Assembly: GCF_014529935.1 (NCBI RefSeq)
Contig: NZ_JACVFC010000003.1
Coordinates: 1-64,000, forward strand
Direction of reading: 5' to 3'
From: Chitinophaga qingshengii
GTDB lineage: Bacteria; Bacteroidota; Bacteroidia; Chitinophagales; Chitinophagaceae
Length of the DNA stretch: 64,000 nucleotides
The translations under genes and the position numbers were made by a program. The first letter of the stretch is position 1; each line of letters starts with the position of its first letter. The notes beneath the pieces are model-generated. The model saw nothing but the letters and a program-made list of their open reading frames with translations. It was not told the origin of the DNA and ran no database searches. Shown piece after piece: positions 35,741 through 44,124 of this stretch.

Positions 35741-36564
35741 TGACCGAAGACATATTAACGTTGATGAAGCCACCTTTTTTTGAGCCTGAAGCCATGCCGT
35801 TTTCTGTTTCAGGAGATGTGCTGTCGGTACCGCTGGGCCCCGGCACGGATTATGAATTTACTGCTTTGGGAGAACTGATACGGCTTTCGGCCTGTTTCGG
35901 GCAATATAATCTGGCCCGTTTATATCCGAAGGCAAGAGGACAATACCTCCTGGGGGATAAAATCCGGACCATTCGTTACGGCGCTATGGAAGAAGCATCG
36001 CAGTTAACCATGAATGTCCGGTCTGATATATCATCTGACAGGGCCGGCGCCGCCGCCGCGGATATCGTCAATGAAAAAGGAGAGGTGTTATATGGTTTTA
36101 ACCACACCTTTCATATACTGTCCATTCCTTTTTTTGAAACCCGGTTTTCATCTTTCAGGCATGCCGGCCCCATGGAGGCGATTCCAGAGGAAAACCTGCC
36201 GGCAGTTAGAATATTGAACGATCATAGTACCGGCAACTTTGATATGACCGTTGCACCCTTTTCGTACAGGCATTGCCTCGGTCATTTCCCGGACTTCCCT
36301 TTGGTGGCGGTGGCCTTTCTTTACAAATGTATATTGGAAGGGAATATTCAATGGTTGAGTAGCGGGCACATGAAGGTGTTGCGCGTTGAAAATGTAGACA
36401 TAACGGTATCCAAAGCCATTCCGGTGGGTGTTTCGTGCGAAGTGAAAGTATCAGTGGTGCAGAGTGCTAAAAACACTTTCCAGTTTATCAACCGGATTTT
36501 TGTTGACGAGGGAAATGATATTCCTCATTGCCTGCTGACGATAGAAGCGTTGACAAGCAGGTAA
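35737..36564 (+). CDS. Hotdog-fold (FabZ-like) protein, probably double hotdog
   Basis: The 275-residue protein shows a C-terminal half with CLGHFPDFPLVAVAFLYKC, which recalls the FabZ/FabA active-site segment HFPG-x-P-x-x-PG, followed by strands of a hotdog sheet. The N-terminal half (about 30-130) is of similar size and could be a second hotdog. Such proteins dehydrate hydroxyacyl-ACPs or cleave thioesters. The start overlaps the preceding gene (ATGA). Product and specificity are unknown; the family call is by motif only. Confidence 0.65.
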   Translation: MMTEDILTLMKPPFFEPEAMPFSVSGDVLSVPLGPGTDYEFTALGELIRLSACFGQYNLARLYPKARGQYLLGDKIRTIRYGAMEEASQLTMNVRSDISSDRAGAAAADIVNEKGEVLYGFNHTFHILSIPFFETRFSSFRHAGPMEAIPEENLPAVRILNDHSTGNFDMTVAPFSYRHCLGHFPDFPLVAVAFLYKCILEGNIQWLSSGHMKVLRVENVDITVSKAIPVGVSCEVKVSVVQSAKNTFQFINRIFVDEGNDIPHCLLTIEALTSR

Positions 36565-36570
36565 CGATCA

Positions 36571-36602
36571 GGCACCTGCACCCGGTGCAGGTGCCTTTTT
36601 TT
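36571..36602 (+). terminator. Rho-independent terminator of the KAS III operon
   Basis: GGCACCTGCACC and GGTGCAGGTGCC are perfect 12-bp arms separated by one base, followed by a run of seven T. It closes the three-gene operon and abuts the stop of the convergent AraC gene. Confidence 0.9.
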
Positions 36603-37500
36603 AGGAAACCTTTTCGGATAACACCCTGTTATCACAGTCCATCGCAAATTGAACGGACGTATGTTTAACCATCCTCCTAAAGCTGGAAGGAGTGATGGAT
36701 TTATATTTGAGGAATTGTTTGTTAAAATTTGCGAGTGTATGGAAGCCGCTTTCGAAACATATTTCAATGACGCTTTTGCTGGTATCTTTCAGCAGTTTGC
36801 AGGCATAGCCTATCCTGATTTCGTTCAGGTAATCGATATAGGTTTTTTTGGTGCTTCTCCGGAAGTACTTGCAGAAGGCGGCTACGCTCATATTTACGAC
36901 CGCTGCTGCTTCGCGGAGGCTGATCTTATTTTGAAAATTACTGTTGGTATACCGGAGAATTAAATCTATTTCTTCCTGTATCACAGGACCACCCGTTTCC
37001 GGTTCCCGGGAGGAGAGTGATAGGTAATCCCCTGATTCAGCCATGATATGCAGGCATTGAAAAAGACTGATGTAGCGTGCAAAGCGCTGCTGGTTTTCCA
37101 GCTCCCGGATAATAGAGGCCATCTTTTCCCGATAGCTGTCAGGGATCTTTAATCCTTGTCTGGCGGCCAGCAGTAGATTTTTGACAGCTACTCCCTCCGG
37201 TAAATTAATCAGCGTGTTTCCCCAGAAATCATCCGGAAATTGAATCACTACCGCGCTGGTAATAACATCCCCGGCCTTCTGAAAGGTATGGGGCAGATTG
37301 GGGGCCAGGAAAAAAATATCCCCGGCGCTGAAGTCTCCGATATAATCGCCGACAAAGGCGGTCCCCAGGCCTTCCAGGATCAGAATAAGCTCATACTCGT
37401 TATGTTGATGCCACGGAACCTCAAAATTGGGCGTACGATACGTCCTGGCCACAAAGGATGTATTCTCAGATAAGGTAAGTTTCTCAATTAACGGCTTCAT
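36601..37500 (-). CDS. AraC-family regulator with cupin sensor (divergent from xylBA)
   Basis: The 299-residue protein has an N-terminal cupin-type ligand domain (about 25-110, with VPWHQHNEYELILILEGLG) and a C-terminal double helix-turn-helix (about 195-290, with ISLREAAAVVNMSVAAFCKYFRR and VIEICFESGFHTLANFNKQF). It is divergent from xylB with about 164 bp between the starts, so it is probably the xylose-responsive regulator of xylBA. The ligand is inferred from position. Confidence 0.9.
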   Translation of the reverse strand: MKPLIEKLTLSENTSFVARTYRTPNFEVPWHQHNEYELILILEGLGTAFVGDYIGDFSAGDIFFLAPNLPHTFQKAGDVITSAVVIQFPDDFWGNTLINLPEGVAVKNLLLAARQGLKIPDSYREKMASIIRELENQQRFARYISLFQCLHIMAESGDYLSLSSREPETGGPVIQEEIDLILRYTNSNFQNKISLREAAAVVNMSVAAFCKYFRRSTKKTYIDYLNEIRIGYACKLLKDTSKSVIEICFESGFHTLANFNKQFLKYKSITPSSFRRMVKHTSVQFAMDCDNRVLSEKVS

Positions 37501-37664
37501 AACGTCACGGATTATACTGTAACTGCTAAGATATGAATTCCGGAGAAAGACCGGCGGTATATAATAGTTTATGTTTCTTAGACAATAGTAGTGGTGGCGG
37601 GATGTATGGTCCTGTAGATTTGCTGCAGCGCATTTGTGCCGTCAGTCAAATCAAATTATCGAAT
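37501..37664. promoter_or_regulatory. Divergent promoter region araC-type gene / xylB
   Basis: The region separates the AraC regulator from xylB. It contains AT-rich TATATAATAGTTTATG (about 37558-37573) as the best candidate for a rightward -7 region, but no exact TAnnTTTG match is seen. Confidence 0.35.
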
Positions 37665-39140
37665 ATGTATTTTATTGGTTATGATATTGGTTCCTCCTCT
37701 ATAAAAGCTGCCTTACTGGATGCCGATAGTGGCAGGTGCATCGCATCTGCTACCAGTCCTTCCCGGGAGATGGCCATACAGGTGCCTCATAAAGGATGGG
37801 CGGAGCAGGACCCCGAAAGCTGGTGGCAGGAGGTGGTCAATGCTACTAACCTGCTCCGGCGACAGGTGCGGATAGATGCGGCTGTTATTGGCGGTATTGG
37901 TATTGCCTACCAGATGCATGGCCTGGTATGTGTAGATAAACAACAACAGGTATTGCGCCCGGCCATTATCTGGTGCGATAGCCGTGCGGTGCACATCGGT
38001 AACAGGGCTTTCAACGCCTTGGGAAAACAATACTGCCTGGACCACCTGCTGAATTCCCCGGGAAATTTTACCGCTTCCAAACTGCGCTGGATATACGAAA
38101 ATGAACCACATGTCTATGAACGCATAGATAAGATAATGTTGCCGGGCGATTTTATTGCCCTGAAACTAACAGGGGAGGTATGCACCACCGTTTCCGGTCT
38201 GTCTGAAGGCGCCTTCTGGGATTTCAAAGCCAGTGCTGTCAGCAGCAAACTATTGGAATACTACAATATTGATAAAGCCCTGTTGCCTGCCGTGGTACCC
38301 GCGTTTGGCCAACAGGGAATACTGAGCGCTGCCGCTGCAGAAGCGCTGCAGCTGCCGGCCGGCATACCCGTTACCTATCGTGCAGGCGATCAGCCCAACA
38401 ATGCCTTGTCACTCAATGTGCTGAACCCCGGTGAAGCCGCCACTACGGCGGGTACATCCGGGGTGGTTTATGCCGTGCACGATAAACATGCGTCTGACCA
38501 GCAGAGCCGTGTGAATACCTTCGTTCATGTCAGCAACGACGAACAGCATCTCCGGGACGGCGTATTGATGTGCCTCAACGGTACAGGGATCGCCAACAGC
38601 TGGTTGAAAAATATACTGGGTGATGTTGATTACGTTGCCATGAATACTGAAGCTGCTACCTGTTCTCCCGGCTCGGATGGACTCATGGTATTCCCCTTTG
38701 GTAACGGAGCGGAGCGGATATTGGGCAACAGGCAGGCCGGTGCGTCCGTCAGATACCTGGATTTTAACCGGCATAGCCGCCCGCAACTGCTGCGGGCAGT
38801 ACAGGAGGGAATTGTTTTCGGGCTCAATTATGGGTTAGATATTATGTCTGGCATGGGGCTGAAGATTCACCGGGTGAGGGCAGGCCACGCCAATATGTTT
38901 CTCAGCCCGCTTTTCCGTGAGATCTTCGCCAATACTGCCAACACTGTTATAGAGCTGTATAATACGGACGGGGCGCAGGGGGCGGCACGCGGAGCTGCCA
39001 TCGGCGCCGGATACGTGAATATGGGGGAGGCCTTCCGGGGAATGGAACGCCTGATGGTCATAGAACCCCAGGCAGACCTGCAGGCGCAGTACCGCGATGT
39101 CTACGGGAAATGGCTCACCGAGCTACGATCAAAACTTTAA
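37665..39140 (+). CDS. xylB: Xylulokinase
   Basis: The 491-residue protein (start at 37665, MYFIGYDIGSSSIKAALLD) is an FGGY-family sugar kinase with the phosphate-binding GYDIGSSS motif, the MHG motif of xylulokinases (IAYQMHGLV), and GDQPNN and TAGTSGV motifs. It phosphorylates D-xylulose to D-xylulose 5-phosphate. An upstream ATG at 37533 would add 44 residues with no family counterpart. It is followed by xylose isomerase 25 bases later, which fixes the call as xylB rather than another FGGY kinase. Confidence 0.93.
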   Translation: MYFIGYDIGSSSIKAALLDADSGRCIASATSPSREMAIQVPHKGWAEQDPESWWQEVVNATNLLRRQVRIDAAVIGGIGIAYQMHGLVCVDKQQQVLRPAIIWCDSRAVHIGNRAFNALGKQYCLDHLLNSPGNFTASKLRWIYENEPHVYERIDKIMLPGDFIALKLTGEVCTTVSGLSEGAFWDFKASAVSSKLLEYYNIDKALLPAVVPAFGQQGILSAAAAEALQLPAGIPVTYRAGDQPNNALSLNVLNPGEAATTAGTSGVVYAVHDKHASDQQSRVNTFVHVSNDEQHLRDGVLMCLNGTGIANSWLKNILGDVDYVAMNTEAATCSPGSDGLMVFPFGNGAERILGNRQAGASVRYLDFNRHSRPQLLRAVQEGIVFGLNYGLDIMSGMGLKIHRVRAGHANMFLSPLFREIFANTANTVIELYNTDGAQGAARGAAIGAGYVNMGEAFRGMERLMVIEPQADLQAQYRDVYGKWLTELRSKL

Positions 39141-39165
39141 TATATCATTTTAAAATCACCCTTGT

Positions 39166-40497
39166 ATGAGCATTACACTTGGAAATCAGGAATATTTTAA
39201 AGGGATAGGTAAAATCCGTTATGAAGGGCCGCAGTCAGATAATCCGCTTGCCTATAAGTGGTATGATGAAAACCGGATCATCGCAGGAAAATCCATGAAA
39301 GACCTTTTTCGCTTTGCGGTGAGCTACTGGCATACGTTCTGTGGTACCGGCGGAGATCCTTTCGGTCCGGGTACCAAAAGTTTTCCCTGGCTGAAGTCCG
39401 CAGATCCTGCGCAAAGCGCGAAAGACAAGATGGACGCAGCATTTGAGTTTATCACCAAGTTGGGGTTACCCTATTACTGTTTCCATGATGTGGACCTGAT
39501 TGACGAAGGCACTGATATTGCCACCTATGAAAAAAGGATGCAGCTGATAGTGGACTATGCCCGCCAGAAGCAGGTTGCCAGCGGTGTTAAACTGCTCTGG
39601 GGAACTGCTAACGTATTCAGTCATCCGAGATATATGAATGGCGCCGCTACCAATCCTGATTTTGCTGTAGTGACCTATGCCGGCACACAGGTGAAAAATG
39701 CGTTGGATGCCACGCTGGCGCTGGGTGGAGAAAATTATGTTTTCTGGGGAGGCCGTGAAGGATATATGACACTGCTGAACACAGATATGAAGCGGGAACA
39801 GGAACACCTGGCACGCTTCCTGGGCATGGCCCGCGATTACGCCAGGAAACAGGGTTTTAAAGGGACCTTTTTTATTGAACCTAAACCTTGTGAGCCTACC
39901 AAACACCAGTACGATTTTGACAGCGCTACTGTTATTGGTTTCCTCCACCGGTATGGACTGGAAAAAGACTTTAAACTGAATATCGAAGTAAACCACGCTA
40001 CCCTGGCAGGGCATACCTTCCAGCATGAGCTGCAGGTTGCTGCTGATGCCGGTATGCTTGGCAGTATTGATGCTAATCGCGGTGATGCACAGAATGGCTG
40101 GGATACAGACCAGTTTCCGACGAGTATCAATGAACTGGTGGAAAGCATGCTCATTATCCTGGAAGCTGGCGGATTTTCGGGCGGCGGCGTAAATTTTGAC
40201 GCTAAAACCCGGCGTAATTCAACAGACCTGGAAGATATATTCCATGCACATATCGGCGGTATCGACACTTTTGCACGGGCTGCCGTGATCGCGGAAAAAG
40301 TACTGACACAAACGACCTATAAAAAATTTCGGCGCGACCGCTACGCTTCCTTCGACACCGGCAAAGGCCGCGAGTTTGAAGAAGGAAAGCTTTCACTCGA
40401 AGACCTTCGCCAGCTGGCCGTATCAGGCGGTGAGCCAGTGCAAACCAGCGGAAAACAGGAATGGCTGGAGAACCTGATCAACAATTGTATCGTGTAG
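39166..40497 (+). CDS. xylA: Xylose isomerase
   Basis: The 443-residue cytosolic enzyme is of the Bacteroides-type class II xylose isomerase group, with the catalytic His motif PYYCFHDVDL (near 105), the metal-ligand motif FIEPKPCEPTKHQYDFD (near 237), and GGVNFDAKTRR-x-STD-x-EDIFHAHIGG (near 343). It converts D-xylose to D-xylulose with two divalent metals. The length is typical. It forms an operon with xylB and is closed by a bidirectional terminator. Confidence 0.97.
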   Translation: MSITLGNQEYFKGIGKIRYEGPQSDNPLAYKWYDENRIIAGKSMKDLFRFAVSYWHTFCGTGGDPFGPGTKSFPWLKSADPAQSAKDKMDAAFEFITKLGLPYYCFHDVDLIDEGTDIATYEKRMQLIVDYARQKQVASGVKLLWGTANVFSHPRYMNGAATNPDFAVVTYAGTQVKNALDATLALGGENYVFWGGREGYMTLLNTDMKREQEHLARFLGMARDYARKQGFKGTFFIEPKPCEPTKHQYDFDSATVIGFLHRYGLEKDFKLNIEVNHATLAGHTFQHELQVAADAGMLGSIDANRGDAQNGWDTDQFPTSINELVESMLIILEAGGFSGGGVNFDAKTRRNSTDLEDIFHAHIGGIDTFARAAVIAEKVLTQTTYKKFRRDRYASFDTGKGREFEEGKLSLEDLRQLAVSGGEPVQTSGKQEWLENLINNCIV

Positions 40498-40526
40498 ATC
40501 GTAAAAAACAAAAGTTATACAAACGC

Positions 40527-40560
40527 AAAAAAACACAGCAGTTCATCGCTGTGTTTTTTT
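40527..40560. terminator. Bidirectional terminator between xylA and araC-type gene
   Basis: AAAAAAACACAGC and GCTGTGTTTTTTT are perfect 13-bp arms around an eight-base loop. The T-run on the right serves xylA and the A-run on the left serves the convergent AraC gene ending at 40562. Confidence 0.9.
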
Positions 40561-40561
40561 A

Positions 40562-41497
40562 TTAGGTGAAATCGCCACCGGCCAGAAGCCGGATCTTTTT
40601 TTTATAGTTGCCGGGATTTTCCCCGGTTTCTCTTTTGAAGAAACGGTTGAAATACGCATCGTTCTCAAATCCGAGACTGTAAGCGAGGTCTTTGATGGCT
40701 ACATCGCGGGTCATCATGATCCGCTGCGCCTTTTCTATCTTTTTCCCGTTAATGTATTTCCCCGGTGTGCATCCCATATATTTTTTGAACAGCCGGATAA
40801 AATGGTCTTTGGTAAGAAAACTGTTTTCTGCCAGCATATCTACGCTGACAGGTTTATGAAGATGGCTGTGTATATAGCGCAGCGCTTGCAGGATACGTTT
40901 GTCGATATGCCGGTTTTTATGGGTGGCGTGCACCAGGAACCGGGATATGATTTGCCTGATGATACCCTGCGCCTCCATTTCATAGCCCAGCGGCGTGGTA
41001 TTTTGCCGGGCTATGTTCCGGATAAGCGTGGGAAAGTTGTCATACGACCACGGATCGAAATGCGGCAACTTCCGCTCAGGATGAATATCAGCCAGACGTT
41101 TGACCAGTTGTATAACCAATGGATCGGCTTTTATCTCCACCGGAACATCTATCAGGTCAAAGCAACTGGTGTGGTGGTGCTGTTCTTCATAAATGTGGAT
41201 GTAATACAAAGATAAATGTCCTTCGCATTTGTACCCATGGCTGGTGTAGGCCGGCGTGAGGTATAAATGGTTCTTTTTCAGTTCATATACTTTGTCCTCC
41301 CGGATAAGCCGTGCTGTACCGCTTTCTATGAAGTGTACCCGGATAAACGGACTGCAGACTTTCCGCCAGTTCCAATCGGCATTATGCACGGCATGGCCGA
41401 TGTTCAGCAATATAAAATCGGGAGATGTCTGCTCGTTGCGCATGCCGGTAAATCTGGAAAAATGAAATATCGATAAAGTACAATTTTTTATCGACAT
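40562..41497 (-). CDS. AraC-family regulator with cupin-type sensor
   Basis: The 311-residue protein (an alternative start at Met19 is possible) has an AraC-type sugar-binding N-terminal region (about 30-115, with FIRVHFIESGTARLI and HLYLTPAYTSHGY) and a C-terminal double helix-turn-helix (about 205-300, with IKDLAYSLGFENDAYFNRFFK). It is divergent from the zinc dehydrogenase gene, so it probably controls the dehydrogenase/reductase pair and possibly the SusCD locus beyond. The ligand is unknown, probably a pentose. Confidence 0.9.
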   Translation of the reverse strand: MSIKNCTLSIFHFSRFTGMRNEQTSPDFILLNIGHAVHNADWNWRKVCSPFIRVHFIESGTARLIREDKVYELKKNHLYLTPAYTSHGYKCEGHLSLYYIHIYEEQHHHTSCFDLIDVPVEIKADPLVIQLVKRLADIHPERKLPHFDPWSYDNFPTLIRNIARQNTTPLGYEMEAQGIIRQIISRFLVHATHKNRHIDKRILQALRYIHSHLHKPVSVDMLAENSFLTKDHFIRLFKKYMGCTPGKYINGKKIEKAQRIMMTRDVAIKDLAYSLGFENDAYFNRFFKRETGENPGNYKKKIRLLAGGDFT

Positions 41498-41654
41498 AGG
41501 GAAATTTTAGAGAGGCGTACGATGGCTATTTTTGGGAGAAACATAAACGTTATTATTCAATAGGGACTTACCTGATGGCCTTAGCCTGATATTTTTCATC
41601 ATCTATGCCGACAACTACCGTCCCGGAACAATGTCGCTTTTAAAAAAGAGATTC

Positions 41655-42665
41655 ATGCGGATAATTTCTTGTATTAAGCCAGGGAGATTGGAATACCGGG
41701 AGGTTCCGGAGCCGGTATGTTTACCGGGACATGCTATTATAAAAATCCGGCGTATCGGAATATGCGGTACCGATATCCATGCTTTCGGCGGTACACAACC
41801 TTATTTTAACTATCCCAGGGTACTGGGGCATGAACTGGCGGGAGAGCTGGTGGAAGGCGAGGTACAGGGGATACGTAAAGGCGATGCGGTTACCGTCATC
41901 CCGTACCAGCATTGCGGTAAGTGTATAGCCTGCCGAAGTGGCCACACCAACTGCTGCCAGCATATGCAGGTGATAGGGGTGCACACGGATGGTGGAATGG
42001 CGGAGTTGCTGATGGTACCATCGCACCTGCTGTTACCGGCTAATGGATTGAACGCCGACCGGCTGGCGCTGGTAGAGCCCTTTGCGATCGCTGCACATGG
42101 TGTCAGGCGCGCAGGGATCGCACCGCAGGAAAATGTGCTGGTGGTGGGAGCGGGCCCTATAGGCCTGGCAACGATGGAAATGGCCGCCATAGCAGGAGCT
42201 GATGTACTGGCCATCGACGTGAGTGCCTACCGGTTGACCTGGGCAAAAAAAATCGCCGGCGTACAAGGCGCTTTCCTGGCACAGGAGGAACACCTGGAAG
42301 AGCAGCTCAGGGACATCACCCAGGGAGACATGCCTACGGTGGTGATAGACGCTACCGGTAACCTGGGCGCTATCAACAATGCGTTCAGGTATATGTCGCA
42401 TGCCGGCAGATATGTGTTGGTAGGACTGCAAAGAGACAACATCACTTTCAGTCATCCCGAATTTCACAAACGGGAAGGCACACTGCTCAGCAGCCGCAAC
42501 GCTACCCGGAAAGACTTCGATTGGGTGCTGGAAAATATCCGTATAGGTAAGATCACACCTGAAAAATATATCACGCATTACCTGCATTTTAATGATATGG
42601 TGGAAGAATTCCCTTCCCTGATAGCCGACGGCAATTTAGTAAAGGCGATGATCAGCCTGGATTAA
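41655..42665 (+). CDS. Zinc-binding sugar alcohol/uronate-type dehydrogenase (MDR family)
   Basis: The 336-residue protein (start at 41655; a start at 41631 adds eight residues) has the catalytic zinc segment ICGTDIHAF and GHELAGELVEG, a structural-zinc cluster CGKCIACRSGHTNCC, and a Rossmann motif VVGAGPIGLATMEMA. It belongs to the medium-chain dehydrogenases that oxidise polyols or sugar-derived alcohols with NAD. It is followed 10 bases later by an aldo/keto reductase. A role in an oxidative side route for pentoses or L-fucose-type sugars is possible but no dehydratase or aldolase accompanies it. Confidence 0.85.
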   Translation: MRIISCIKPGRLEYREVPEPVCLPGHAIIKIRRIGICGTDIHAFGGTQPYFNYPRVLGHELAGELVEGEVQGIRKGDAVTVIPYQHCGKCIACRSGHTNCCQHMQVIGVHTDGGMAELLMVPSHLLLPANGLNADRLALVEPFAIAAHGVRRAGIAPQENVLVVGAGPIGLATMEMAAIAGADVLAIDVSAYRLTWAKKIAGVQGAFLAQEEHLEEQLRDITQGDMPTVVIDATGNLGAINNAFRYMSHAGRYVLVGLQRDNITFSHPEFHKREGTLLSSRNATRKDFDWVLENIRIGKITPEKYITHYLHFNDMVEEFPSLIADGNLVKAMISLD

Positions 42666-42675
42666 AACATTACGC

Positions 42676-43683
42676 ATGCATTCATCATTGTTAATAAACG
42701 GGCAGCCGCTACCAGCCCTGATTTTTGGTACAAGCGGCCTGGGTAATCTTTTTGTGAGCATCAGCGAGCAGGAGAAAACCAGTATTGTGAAAGAATGTAT
42801 CCGTTGCTCGCCGGGCATGACTGTTTTTGATACGGCGGGGAAATATGGAGCGGGACTGGCTTTGGAGACACTGGGCGCCGCGCTGAAAGAATTGCAGGCA
42901 GACCGGTCGGAAATCATTATCAGCAATAAACTGGGATGGTACCGCACCGAACTGAAAACACCGGAACCGCTCTTTGAGCCTGGCGTATGGAAAGACCTGC
43001 AGCACGATGCGGTACAACGGATCAGTTATCAGGGCATCATAGAATGTTTCGAACAAGGCAATGAATTATTGGGGGGCTTTATACCGCAAATGGTTTCCGT
43101 ACATGATCCGGATGAATACCTTGCCAGGGCAAAGGATACCAAACACCGGGCACGGCTATACGACGATATCCTGCAAGCCTATCAGGCACTTTTTGACCTG
43201 AAGGAAAAAGGTCTGGTGGCTGCAGTGGGTATTGGCGCCAAAGACTGGAGGGTATTGCAACAGGTGGCCGGCGACATACCACTCGATTGGATGATGGTAG
43301 CCAATAGCCTCACCGTATTTACACATCCGCCGGAATTATTGTCCTTTATAGAAGCGCAGGATAAAAAAGGCGTGCATGTGATCAATTCGGCGGTTTATCA
43401 TTCCGGTTTTCTGCTGGGGAGCGATTATTTTGATTACCATAAGCTCGACAGAAGCCTGCCGGGAGATGCGCCTTATTTTGAATGGAGGGACCGGTTTTTT
43501 CGTATCTGTGCGGATCATCAGGTTAAACCGGCAGAAGCCTGTTTAAGTTTTGGACTGCAAGTTCGCGGCGTCAGGAGCGTGGCGGTCAACACCACCAAAG
43601 CAACAAGGGTAAGCGAAAACTTTCGTATGCTGGATAAAGTCATTCCTCCGGCTTTCTGGGAACAACTATGGACGGCCGAATAA
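42676..43683 (+). CDS. Aldo/keto reductase (sugar 1-dehydrogenase-like)
   Basis: The 335-residue TIM-barrel enzyme shows the catalytic Asp/Tyr region (FDTAGKYGAG), Lys (IISNKLGW) and His (VSVHDPDEYL). The pattern resembles D-threo-aldose 1-dehydrogenase, the L-fucose/D-arabinose dehydrogenase group. It probably oxidises an aldose C1 with NAD(P). It is co-transcribed with the zinc dehydrogenase and precedes the SusCD system, so its substrate may be released by the local glycoside hydrolases. Substrate specificity cannot be read from the sequence. Confidence 0.85.
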   Translation: MHSSLLINGQPLPALIFGTSGLGNLFVSISEQEKTSIVKECIRCSPGMTVFDTAGKYGAGLALETLGAALKELQADRSEIIISNKLGWYRTELKTPEPLFEPGVWKDLQHDAVQRISYQGIIECFEQGNELLGGFIPQMVSVHDPDEYLARAKDTKHRARLYDDILQAYQALFDLKEKGLVAAVGIGAKDWRVLQQVAGDIPLDWMMVANSLTVFTHPPELLSFIEAQDKKGVHVINSAVYHSGFLLGSDYFDYHKLDRSLPGDAPYFEWRDRFFRICADHQVKPAEACLSFGLQVRGVRSVAVNTTKATRVSENFRMLDKVIPPAFWEQLWTAE

Positions 43684-44124
43684 TGTAAGGAAAGCAACGA
43701 AAACCAGGTTTTTGTAACAAATAGACCCTTTAATTGAAACAATCGGGTACCTACGATACGGGTATACTGTTCTATTTTTACGATACCTAATCCACGTTTA
43801 TGAAATTTCAACTGTTACCGGGCCTTCGGGGCTCATGGCGATTTATTGCCCGTTCAAAAATAATTACTGTCTGTTTGCCTATGCCGGACATACTGTTTAT
43901 CCCATCTGCTTTTCACGGAGATATTGTCAGGTGGCGCCAGGTTCATGGTAAAGATGCGGTTTACCGCGAATACCCGGCCCACCGCCGACGATATTTCCTG
44001 TGATGCTCTCTCATGCTGCACAATACCCCTGAGTTACACGAATATTCATGCAATCGGATGTCCATCCGGTTGCTTTGGGGTACCTGTCTGTGAATACCAG
44101 AAGTTTTTACGCTAAAAAAATCTT
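43684..44124. promoter_or_regulatory. 441-bp leader of the SusCD locus with repeats
   Basis: No gene is seen. A perfect dyad TTTGTAACAAA lies at 43711-43721. Short direct repeats are GGGTAC (43745) and GGGTAT (43760), and TACGATAC at 43752-43759 and 43779-43786. Direct half-sites 15 and 27 bp apart are the kind of layout used by AraC-family proteins, one of which is encoded nearby. The following 330 bases to susC are a long leader without recognisable hairpins or a gene. Confidence 0.4.

Noticed and set aside
43800..44003. 67-codon plus-strand frame in the susC leader
   Set aside because: Unusual composition, no recognisable motif, and it lies in a leader expected to be non-coding.
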